From Nemertoderma westbladi (Eukaryota > Xenacoelomorpha > Nemertodermatida > Nemertodermatidae): DNA of 21,599 bases. Where the stretch lies: positions 1 to 21,599 of the forward strand of contig JAUCBJ010003301.1 in the NCBI GenBank assembly GCA_032718475.1. The letters are read 5' to 3'. Position 1 is the first letter of the stretch, and each line of letters begins with the position of its first letter. The notes beneath the pieces were generated by a model that was not told where the DNA came from, searched no databases, and saw nothing but the letters and a program-made list of their open reading frames with translations. The translations under genes and the position numbers were made by a program. Positions 1 through 9,100 of this stretch are shown here, piece by piece.

Positions 1-1
1 A

Positions 2-286
2 CTATATAACATTGGAGGTGTCTCATTGGTTCCCCCAAGCTTGACACTAGAACAAAATCGCCTCCGCTTTGCAGGACATTGCTTTCGCCGTGAGGACCAG
101 CCAGTGCATAATCTTGTACTCTGGCAGCCTCATGGAGTGAATAAGCATGGTGGACAGCCCATGACTTTCTTGAGACGCATCTTAAAGGACACTGGCCTTA
201 AAGATGCGGATGATCTAGCAAATGTCATGGGTGATAGGGAGTTGTGGCGGTGCAATTTTGTTGACATGCCGGCACAGCATTCTTAA
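2..286 (+). pseudogene. LINE polyprotein C-terminal fragment
   Basis: This frame is open from the first bases of the window to a TAA at 284-286, so it is the 3' part of a longer ORF rather than a small gene. Recognisable pieces are RLRFAGHCFRRED, VLWQPHG and a DTGL...DLANVMGDRELWR tail. This block follows the reverse transcriptase in many invertebrate LINE ORFs. No stop or frameshift is visible here, unlike the copy at 18.0-19.7 kb, so this insertion may be younger. Only about 95 residues are visible, so completeness upstream cannot be judged. It is a transposon remnant, not a host gene. Confidence 0.75.
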
Positions 287-317
287 AAATGCAGCTGCAA
301 TGCAGCATGCCGATCCT

Positions 318-332
318 AGTAGTAGTAGTAGT
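318..332 (+). repeat. (AGT)5 microsatellite tail
   Basis: Five AGT units close the retrotransposon 3' UTR and run into a short TG stretch. Its position suggests the 3' tail of the LINE. Confidence 0.6.
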
Positions 333-334
333 GT

Positions 335-700
335 GTGGGTCAGTCGGAATTTGTATTTTCTCTTTGATTATTTTGTTACAAACATGGGAAAACATCATCA
401 TTTGAGATGCGCTCCTCCCATCAGTTACTCACATCGCATCAGTCGCACCGAGGCTAGTCGTAATTTTTTAGTACTTTTCGTGATTTTTGGCTAAGAGCGT
501 TCGAGAATGGCAGGTTGTTCCAATCCGCGAAACGATTTATTTACAAATTACTCTAGAATACTAAACAATATATAAACAATTGTATTTTGATTAGTTAAAC
601 CGTGACTTACTACAGATATATTTAGTAGGTCTGGTCTGGTCAAACCCGAACAATCGTAAACATTTTTATTTTTTATTAATTTATTTTATTCCCTATACAG
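335..700 (+). other. Last intron of the AGAP gene, 3' part
   Basis: AT-rich sequence with no coding signal that I could support. It ends in a pyrimidine-rich stretch and the acceptor TTCCCTATACAG at 689-700, directly before the AGAP coding exon. The upstream AGAP exons are outside the window. Confidence 0.7.
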
Positions 701-1211
701 GTCGTTGACCTTGGATGACTGGCCCCCAGAACTCGTACACGTCATGGTCGCTATAGGCAACCAACTCGCAAACTCGTGTTGGGAAGCCTTACTAATGCAG
801 CGCCCCCCAACGGAGTCTCAGGAATCCCTGGAACGGTTTATCCGCTGTAAATACGAGGGGCGGGAATGGCTGGCGGAGCCGCAGTATGGGGCCGACACCG
901 AGTTGGGCAAACAGTTACTGGACGCGGTGGCCCGGGACGACCTAGCCTGCGCGTTGCCGGTGCTAGCCCGGTGCGACCCCACGGAGACCAACCGGAGTCT
1001 GGGCCCCGGCGACGGGAGGACTGCCCTGCACATTGCGGCAGCCAATGGGAACCCGGTTATGTGTCAGCTGTTATTGTGGCAGGGGGCAGACGCGACCGCA
1101 TTGGACGCCCAAGGCCGGTCGGCCCTCACTTACGTTGGTTCCAACCCCAAACTCCAAACAACCTTGTGTATCTCGTTGCTAAGTAACGCGGGTTGTCCAT
1201 CTATATCCTAG
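701..1211 (+). CDS. AGAP (centaurin-gamma) Arf-GAP, terminal exon with ankyrin repeats
   Basis: Last coding exon of an Arf GTPase-activating protein of the AGAP family (GTPase-like, PH, Arf-GAP, ankyrin). Such proteins stimulate GTP hydrolysis on Arf GTPases at endosomal and Golgi membranes. The exon begins after a good acceptor; base 701 completes a split codon, followed by SLTLDDWPPELV. That string and IGNQLANSCWEA (residues ~17-28 of the exon) match the end of the Arf-GAP domain. RFIRCKYEGREWL is the usual linker. GDGRTALHIAAANGNPVMCQ and LLLWQGADATALDAQGRSAL are the ankyrin repeats. The ORF ends in GCPSIS and TAG (1209-1211), a short tail. The exon is clearly richer in G+C than its surroundings. 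The catalytic zinc finger and GTPase-like domain must lie in exons outside the window. The 705 TTG sometimes read as a start is internal to the protein. Confidence 0.9.
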
Positions 1212-1900
1212 CAACGGGTTGATGGAGTCAAGCTGTATAAAATTAATAATATTACGCAGATATGAATGTTTTAGTGCCGGGCCGGTTATATTAAATGGAC
1301 GTTTACTAATTTTTCAAATATTAATCCGACGTCAGGAGATTTAATTGATGAAAGTAAAGCGAAGAGTGCCACGCTTATTTCACTCTGTAGTTTAGCCTAT
1401 TTTAGTTGAATATTGTAATATATTGTAAAGGGACTTACAAGAAAGTTGATTTGAATACCCAGGGTGTGATTTTTATATTTTTATAATAATAAATTGAGTG
1501 CGATTTCGTTTAATAATAATTTTACTATTGGGATTATAATATTCTTCATTAGCTTTAGGATTTTAGCATCGTATGTCTTTCAGACATTCGTCTATAACGT
1601 GATAATTATTTAGTCGGAATGGACTAATTATTTAGTTCTTATTTTATGGATATTGGACCGTGGCTAAGAACCTATTGAATGGATCGTGCCAATAACTCCG
1701 ACGGTTATGCGCGTTAAACTAATTGTTAAACTAATGTTTCAGTATAAAATGAGTTACGTCAATTATAACATAAAACTTAGCCTATATTTTATTTATCTGC
1801 AATATTTTTTGATTGTATTTTGTGATAAGTGATTAAATGTTATATTCAATAAATATATATATTGTTTATGTATATTTTGTATATGCATGTATGCGCTGTG
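1212..1900 (+). other. Probable AGAP 3' UTR with candidate poly(A) signals
   Basis: Directly follows the AGAP stop codon. AATAAA hexamers lie at 1488-1493 and 1848-1853. The second is followed by T- and TG-rich sequence (about 1860-1905), the usual downstream element, so it is the better cleavage candidate. No ORF worth calling. The 3' end is not fixed by sequence alone. Confidence 0.5.
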
Positions 1901-4452
1901 TGTATAAAGGTAAGTTCCAGATAATTTGTGCATATCTTATTGTACAGCTCAGCTACACAGAGAGACCGTTGTATTTAATAATAGGAATGTAAATTACTTA
2001 ATTAATTAAACAGTAAGTTAAACTTGGATAACTCGTCTTTGGAAATGTTTGCTTTTAATTTTGTTGGGGTTATTAATAATAAATCTGGTTAAAAGTCTTC
2101 TGTTTGGTATCGCTTGGGTTTATTATTATCGTGTAGGTTATACCGCCATTAATACTTAATCGGGTTGGGCCGCCGCTGTTTGTGTTGCTTATTGACTTGG
2201 AATCTCCATCCGTAGTTATCGAAAGATTCCCGTTATGTATTCCAGCTACTTGGATTTATTGTTATTTACTTTGAAAGCTGCCGATTTATTTACCTACTTT
2301 ACAGTATAGTTGTCTGTCTACCGATTCGAATATAAAGTGTTATTTTACCTCGTGATTAAATGAATTGTTATTATTCGAAAATTGAAATACCTCTGTAGGT
2401 TAGAAGGTAATTTGTGTGTTATATAACTTTATAAGATGGATGAAAAGGCTTTATCTGACGGGTGAGACCAATACCTCATTATAGGATCATGTCATTGCTT
2501 CTGACATATGTTTTTTACGATAAAATGGTTTTGTAGAGCATAGCTTGAGTAAATTATAACAAGATACTAATTATTGATCGTGACAAATATTACTTCGTGC
2601 TTTATAATAAATTATATTTTTCATATAGGCTCCTACATATATTATGTTTGTAAATATGTATCGCTTTATATATTTATTATTTAATCTATTTATTATTATA
2701 ATATTTATAGATTTGAATAAACCCGATATTTTCATCGTTTAAATAAAATTTCAATTTTCGAATAAGATTTAGTACTCAAAACTGTAATTTAGAACGTGAT
2801 AGAGTTTAGCCTCGCACTGTAATCTTATAAAGTGCTACATTATAAGACATGCAGTTAATATTTGCTACTGTTATCGATATCGGAAGTCGGAACTGATATT
2901 TTCTTACCTGCTTTGTTTCGAGTCTGCGTTTTGCTACACATTGTGCAGTCATTCATCATTTTGTCGCTTGTCTGTTATATCACAGCTGTTTTAATTTCAT
3001 TACAATCATTAATTGTATTTATGTGTTTATTAATTTTTAAATTACTTAGAAAGATTAATTGAGTATTATTAATAATTGTTAGATTAAACTTCATTATAGA
3101 AATATAAATATATGTTTTTAAATAATAATCAGTTTTATTCACAATAAATTTCGCCAAATAATAAGTGGTTGTTGAACAATAACCCCATAATATATACCGG
3201 TACTATTATTACTCAGAAAACTTTAAAGTTATTATTTTTTTTAATTATATTAAAGTTGTCAATATTACTTAACCACGTAACCGCAGTTGGTTGTACTATT
3301 ATAGTAGTACATCCGTATACCACTACGGGGTACCATTATACTTTGTTCACCACCATTAGCTCTAAACACAACTTTACTAATCTAACTGCCCAGCTGGCCG
3401 GAAGTGCGTCTCTACGTCGGAAGTGGCCATACTAGTTTTTTGTAAAAAAATAAAGTTTCTCAAAACTCAACATATGATATATGCTTGTAACCAATACGGT
3501 AAAAGACATTTTTTTAATTTTTACTGCTTGTTCCTTCCTGTCCACTGCCTGTAACCATTATTTTCTAGGAAAATTGGTTACATGCGAGGACATTTCTTTG
3601 CCTGTAACCCTGCATGTAAATGTAATGAGAACATGGTTACTATGCCTGTAACCAGGACAGTTGATGGTACGACTGACACTCCGCCAAACACACATTATAA
3701 ATGATCCGAAGCCCTTCAAACCCACAAATCTTCAAATATTTTCGAGGAGTTTGGATAATTGTTTACAGCCTGAGTAATAATTACAGATTCTATAAAAACA
3801 ATTGTGGGGATTGCCTCCATAATTGCTAATATTATATATTTTCCATTAGGGACATTTTAGGTCCAAAAGGGAAGCATAGTATAAATAAAGTGTTCCAGGA
3901 TATCCTGTGTGTTTAACTTCTACATCTACAGATTATGATACTTCATTACATTTAAAGACAACTTTTCATGCTTTCATTAGGTAACATCTTTAATTTTATT
4001 AAAACCTGATAGAAGCTAGAGTTCCTCATTTAACTGCACCTTTTGTCAAAAATTCACAAAAATCACGTTTTCCGTGGTTTTTTATGCTTTCAAGTAAACG
4101 TTTATGATATACATTTACACTGTAGGGTTTGGCAAACATGGTTTCCCAGATTCCTGCTGCAAAATGTCTACCTGTAACATTTTAATCATCTCAAGTGATA
4201 ACTTAATCCAGTATCAATTAAGGTAAAGGAGCAGGTTACAGTGGCACATTTACTCGAAAAAACCAATAAACTAAAAACAGGTTACAGATTTAATTTTGGG
4301 AGCAAGAGCAATCAGCTGTTATTTGAGTCGGTTTTCCTCTGGCGCCGCCTTCCATTTAATTGCGTGGAACGCCCCCCCCCCCCCCTGAATGTACAAGCTC
4401 AGCTGATGATAATCCTAAACATATTAATTGTTCAAGTTCATAATTCATTTTG
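1901..4452. other. AT-rich intergenic region between convergent genes
   Basis: Read on both strands, this stretch shows no conserved coding segment, tRNA or transposon ORF. The short open frames in it (for example 2862-3062 and 3169-3435) are rich in Ile, Leu, Phe and Asn, as expected of random AT-rich DNA. It holds a scatter of CCTGTAACC motifs at 3482-4286 and a run of 14 C at 4372-4385. AGAP ends on its left and the EF-hand gene on its right, so both 3' UTRs may reach into it. Confidence 0.6.
4372..4385 (+). repeat. Homopolymer run of 14 C
   Basis: An uninterrupted C tract (G on the transcribed minus strand), just downstream of the EF-hand gene's 3' end. It resembles the longer C/G tracts in the foldback element at 5083 and 5849 but is not part of it. 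Confidence 0.8.
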
Positions 4453-4648
4453 TTTTTTATTTGCTTTACTTTGCGACGCAGTAACTTTGTTTACAATATG
4501 ACTGTAGGCGTAGTTTATTTTTTATTTGCTTTACTTTGCGACGCAGTAACTTTGTTTACAATATGACTGTAGGCGCAGTTTATTTTTTATTTGCTTTACT
4601 TTGCGACGCAGTAACTTTGTTTACAATATGACTGTAGGCGTAGTTTAT
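4453..4648. repeat. Three tandem copies of a 65-bp unit at the EF-hand gene's 3' end
   Basis: Copies run about 4453-4517, 4518-4582 and 4583-4647. The word GCGACGCAG recurs at 4473, 4538 and 4603, exactly 65 bp apart. The copies are nearly identical; one visible difference is GGCGCAG against GGCGTAG at 4572-4578. The rightmost copy is coding on the minus strand (last ~21 codons of the EF-hand gene); the other two lie in its 3' UTR. Each copy carries AATAAA hexamers on the minus strand. Confidence 0.92.
4456..4584 (-). promoter_or_regulatory. Multiplied poly(A) signals of the EF-hand gene
   Basis: AATAAA occurs on the minus strand at 4584-4579 (overlapping the stop codon), 4526-4521, 4519-4514 and 4461-4456. 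The 65-bp tandem duplication has multiplied the hexamer, so several cleavage sites are possible. Confidence 0.45.
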
Positions 4649-4726
4649 CCATTCGTTCAATGAAATAGTTCCGTTCCGGTTCGTGTCCATTACATCAAAA
4701 TAGGCTCTTCTAACCAACAATCGAAC
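4580..4726 (-). CDS. EF-hand protein, last coding exon (fourth EF-hand)
   Basis: A 49-codon segment on the minus strand, including the stop TAA (4580-4582). Directly upstream in transcription is the acceptor ATTTTAG (AG at 4727-4728), and the reading frame is phase 0, matching the phase-0 donor after 14119. It begins VRLLVRRAYFDVMD and continues with loop DTNRNGTISLNE, then WINYAYSHIVNKV and a Lys-rich tail. The loop has D1, N3, N5, G6, I8 and E12, a canonical Ca2+-binding EF-hand. It supplies exactly the part missing from exon 14119-14739: in the first half of that exon a PDAETR segment leads into the second EF-hand of the lobe, and here TDE leads into VRLL and this loop. Joined length is 255 residues. 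Splicing across 9.4 kb is inferred; cDNA is the test. Confidence 0.82.
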   Translation of the reverse strand, partial: VRLLVRRAYFDVMDTNRNGTISLNEWINYAYSHIVNKVTASQSKANKK

Positions 4727-5082
4727 CTAAAATTGTAATTTAATAAATAGATGTGAGTAGCAGAGGTCTACTACCGATGTTTAGTTTCCGTTAAAACAAG
4801 GAAATATGTTAAGTATATAATGTTGTAAGCATTACGGTTGAAGCTGATCCGACAAATTTGTTACATTATGCTATGCGAATAACGATAAAGAGGATTTGTA
4901 TCTATTTAGTTTTATTTATTTGTATGGAAATGGAATTAATTTCGCACTATCAAATCGCCAGAGCGACATATTTTCTAACTTTATATCGCAGTGCGACATT
5001 ATTTATCAGTCTACGCCATACATTTTACTATGTATTTCCCAGTACACCATGTCCCAGAATATAGTGTCGTAATTCAGTGACA

Positions 5083-5104
5083 CCCCCCCCCCCCCCCCCC
5101 CCCC
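5083..5104 (+). repeat. Run of 22 C in the left foldback arm
   Basis: Uninterrupted C tract that pairs with the G tract at 5849-5872 when the arms fold. Prone to length change and sequencing error. Confidence 0.85.
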
Positions 5105-5848
5105 TAATTTTTCTACAAATCTTAATGAGATTGCATGAAATTTGAAACAGAGATAGTTTCACCTCCCGACCACTGACTGGGTGAGCCAGAATTTTTATTT
5201 TTGCTTTCAATCTTTAGCTACAAGCGTTTTAAAATAAGTGTCTCCAGCGATATTGCACCAGTTACACCGCAGTTATTCTTCTACCTTATAGCTGTTTGTT
5301 GGTACCAATGGAAAGCTGGTCATGCAAGGATTCCAAATATGTAACACAATTTGAATTTGGTTGAAAAATAGCTGAGATATGAGCGTTCAAATGTTGCATT
5401 GTTTTGCAACGACGCGAGGCAATTTTATTCTATTTAATAAATAAACCATATTCTGGAATATTTTTTAAATGTATGAATATTTGGATAAACAAAATATTCC
5501 AGAATATGATGCATTTATTAAATAGAATAAAATAGCCTCGCGCAGGTGCATAACCATGCGACATTTGAACGCCCATATCTCAGCTATTTCTAAACGTAAT
5601 TCTAATTGTGTTACATATTTGGAATCCTTGCATGACCAGCTTTCCATTGGTACCAACAAACAGCTATAAGGTAGAAGAATAACTGCGGTGTAACTGGTGT
5701 AATATCGCTGGAGACACTTTTTTTAAACGCTTGTAGCTAAAGATTGAAAGCAAAAATAAAAATTCTGGCTCACCCAGTAGTGGTCGGGAGGTGAAACTAT
5801 CTCTGTTTCAAGATTTCTGCAATCTCATTAAGATTTGTAGAAAAATTA

Positions 5849-5872
5849 GGGGGGGGGGGGGGGGGGGGGGGG
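5849..5872 (+). repeat. Run of 24 G in the right foldback arm
   Basis: Mirror partner of the C tract at 5083-5104, two bases longer. It could form a G-quadruplex when single-stranded. Confidence 0.85.
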
Positions 5873-6143
5873 CGTGTCACTGAATTACGACACTATATTC
5901 TGGGACATGGTGTATATCCAATATGTCACCGCGTCATTAATAGGTTGTTCTAGAAAGTTTAAGTGCATAACTACAAATAATTCCAAACAAATAAATAAAC
6001 TTAGATTCGCCATTGTTCTTAATTAGCACTTTAAAGTTTTACGGCCCTCGTTTTGTTATTTTCTTACAAAATCACTCGTGCCGTGCTATTTCATGAATAA
6101 TGACGTATATAGTTATTATGCCAAAATTGTATCTTTACGCAAA

Positions 6144-6156
6144 CGAAACATTTCGT
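6144..6156 (+). repeat. 13-bp direct repeat left of the satellite
   Basis: CGAAACATTTCGT, identical to 13707-13719 on the far side of the array. It lies about 18 bp outside the first recognisable monomer. It may be a target-site duplication. The word is also close to a palindrome, so a role as inverted terminal sequence cannot be excluded. Confidence 0.6.
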
Positions 6157-6173
6157 TGTTTAAACATTGGTTA

Positions 6174-9100
6174 GGTGTAAAACGCGTATCCGGATACAGG
6201 ATCTGGATACGGATCAGGATTTGCGAGTGTAAAAGGCGGGTCCGGATTTACATACAATCCGGAACTGAGTGTAATATGCGGATTCTGAAATACGAATCCG
6301 TATTGCAGTGTAAAACGCGGATTCATATATTTTGTGAATCTGGGATGGAGTGTAAAACACGGATTTACGTTAATTACCAAATGTTATTGGATCCGGGGAG
6401 GGGTGTAAAACGCGGATTCAAGTTAATTACCAAATTTTTATGGATCCGGGAATGGGTGTAAAACGCGGATTCATGTTAATTACAAAGTGTTACTGGATCC
6501 GGGAAGTGGTGTAAATGTAAAACGCGGATTCTATTTATTTACCAAGTGTTACTGGATCCGGGAAGGGGTGTAAAACGCGGATTCGAGTTGATTACCAAGT
6601 GTTATTGGATCCGGGAAGGGGTGCAAAACGCAGATTCAATTTGATTACAAAGTGTTAATGGATCCGGGAAGGGGTGTAAAACGCAGATTCAAGTTAGTTA
6701 TTACAAAGGGATACTGGATCCGGGAATGGGTGTAAAACGCGGATTCAATTTATTTACAAAGTGTTACTGGATCCGGGAATGGGTGTAAAACACGGATTCA
6801 AGTTAATTACCAAGTGTTATTGGATCCGGGAAGGGGTGTAAAACGCAGATTCAATTTGATTACAAAGTGTTAATGGATCCGGGAAGGGGTGTAAAACGCA
6901 GATTCAAGTTAGTTATTACAAAGGGATACTGGATCCGGGAATGGGTGTAAAACACGGATTCAAGTTAATTACCAAGTGTTATTGGATCCGGGAAGGGGTG
7001 TAAAACGCAGATTCAAGTGTTGATTACAAAGTGTTAACGGATCCGGGAAGGGGTGTAAAACGCAGATTCAAGTTAGTTATTACAAAGGGATACTGGATCC
7101 GGGAATGGGTGTAAAACACGGATTCAAGTTAATTACAGTACAAAGTGTTATTGGATCCGGGAAGGGGTGTAAACGCAGATTCATTTTGATTACAAAGTGT
7201 TAATGGATCCGGGAAGGGGTGTAAAACGCAGATTCGAGTTAGTTATTACAAAGGGATACTGGATCCGGGAATGGGTGTAAAACACGGATTCAAGTTAATT
7301 ACCAAGTGTTATTGGATCCGGGAAGGGGTGTGAAACGCGTATTCGAGTTAACTACAAAGTGTTACTGGATCCGGGAAGGTGTGTATAACGCGGATTCAAG
7401 TTCTGGATTGGGGAAGGGTTGTAAAACGCGGTTTCGAGTTAATTATTACAAAGTGTTACTGGATCCGGGAAGGGGTGTAAAACACGGATTCAAGAGTTAT
7501 TACAAAGTGTTAATGGATCCGGGAAGGGGTGTAAAACGCAGATTCAAGTTAGTTATTACAAAGGGATACTGGATCCGGGAATGGGTGTAAAACACGGATT
7601 CAAGTTAATTACCAAGTGTTATTGGATCCGTGAAGGGGTGTAAAACGCAGATTCAAGTTAGTTATTACAAAGGGATACTGGATCCGGGAATGGGTGTAAA
7701 ACACGGATTCAAGTTAATTACAGTACAAAGTGTTATTGGATCCGGGAAGGGGTGTAAAACACGGATTCAAGAGTTATTACAAAGTGTTAACGGATCCGTG
7801 AAGGGGTGTAAAACGCAGATTCAAGTTAGTTATTACAAAGGGATACTGGATCCGGGAATGGGTGTAAAACACGGATTCAAGTTAATTACAGTACAAAGTG
7901 TTATTGGATCCGGGAAGGGGTGTAAAACGCAGATTCATTTTGATTACAAAGTGTTAATGGATCCGGGAAGGGGTGTAAAACGCAGATTCGAGTTAGTTAT
8001 TACAAAGGGATACTGGATCCGGGAATGGGTGTAAAACACGGATTCAAGTTAATTACCAAGTGTTATTGGATCCGGGAAGGGGTGTAAAACGCAGATTCAA
8101 TTTGATTACAAAGTGTTAATGGATCCGTGAAGGGGTGTAAAACGCAGATTCAAGTTAGTTATTACAAAGGGATACTGGATCCGGGAAAGGGTGTAAAACA
8201 CGGATTCAAGTTAATTACAGTACAAAGTGTTATTGGATCCGGGAAGGGGTGTAAAACACGGATTCAAGAGTTATTACAAAGTGTTAATGGATCCGGGAAG
8301 GGGTGTAAAACGCAGATTCAAGTTAGTTATTACAAAGGGATACTGGATCCGGGAATGGGTGTAAAACACGGATTCAAGTTAATTACCAAGTGTTATTGGA
8401 TCCGGGAAGGGGTGTAAAACGCAGATTCATTTTGATTACAAAGTGTTAATGGATCCGGGAAGGGGTGTAAAACGCAGATTCGAGTTAGTTATTACAAAGG
8501 GATACTGGATCCGGGAATGGGTGTAAAACACGGATTCAAGTTAATTACAGTACAAAGTGTTATTGGATCCGGGAAGGGGTGTAAAACGCAGATTAAATTT
8601 GATTACAAAGTGTTAATGGATCCGTGAAGGGGTGTAAAACGCAGATTAAATTTGATTACAAAGTGTTAATGGATCCGGGAAGGGGTGTAAAACGCAGATT
8701 CAAGTTAGTTATTACAAAGGGATACTGGATCCGGGAATGGGTGTAAAACACGGATTCAAGTTAATTACAGTACAAAGTGTTATTGGATCCGGGAAGGGGT
8801 GTAAAACACGGATTCAAGAGTTATTACAAAGTGTTAATGGATCCGGGAAGGGGTGTAAAACGCAGATTCAAGTTAGTTATTACAAAGGGATACTGGATCC
8901 GGGAATGGGTGTAAAACACGGATTCAAGTTAATTACCAAGTGTTATTGGATCCGGGAAGGGGTGTAAAACGCAGATTCAATTTGATTACAAAGTGTTAAT
9001 GGATCCGTGAAGGGGTGTAAAACGCAGATTCTAGTTAGTTATTACAAAGGGATACTGGATCCGGGAATGGGTGTAAAACACGGATTCAAGTTAATTACAG

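Larger units (their letters stand above)
1..334 (+). mobile_element. 3' end of a non-LTR (LINE-type) retrotransposon
   Basis: The 5' part lies outside the window. The segment holds the last ~95 codons of a retrotransposon ORF, then a short 3' UTR with the motif GCAATGCAGCATGC, and ends in a short AGT repeat (about 318-332), the kind of simple-repeat 3' tail many LINEs carry. A related copy at 19273-19570 shares most of the sequence, including the ORF end and the GCAGCATGC box, which supports one repeat family. It sits in the intron upstream of the AGAP terminal exon, in the same orientation. I cannot assign the clade from the C-terminal tail alone. Confidence 0.8.
5045..5912. mobile_element. 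Foldback / MITE-like palindromic element with TA target duplication
   Basis: Two arms of about 420 bp (roughly 5045-5465 and 5490-5912) are inverted copies around a loop of about 24 bp. Termini are CACCATGTCCCAGAATATAG and its reverse complement. Sequence identity stops exactly at a flanking TA on each side (5043-5044 and 5913-5914), so the TA reads as target-site duplication. TA duplication is typical of Tc1/mariner-related elements, but no transposase is present and the family is not identified. Each arm carries a long homopolymer (C at 5083-5104, G at 5849-5872). The arms differ by substitutions and small indels, most in the inner part near 5395-5420 and 5540-5565. The element is non-autonomous and sits in the EF-hand intron. 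Confidence 0.88.

Noticed and set aside
866-1186. Overlapping plus-strand frame of 106 codons inside the AGAP exon
   Set aside because: GC-rich shadow frame of the AGAP coding sequence. The AGAP frame has clear family motifs and this one has none.
3169-3435. 88-codon open frame with a hydrophobic N-terminus
   Set aside because: Composition matches random AT-rich translation. No family motif and no splice or promoter context.
4700-4735. GGTTCGATTG on the minus strand, resembling a tRNA T-arm
   Set aside because: No cloverleaf can be built around it, and the sequence is explained by the splice acceptor and first codons of the EF-hand last exon.
5465-5659. 64-codon minus-strand frame
   Set aside because: It lies wholly inside the right arm of the foldback element; no protein family signal.
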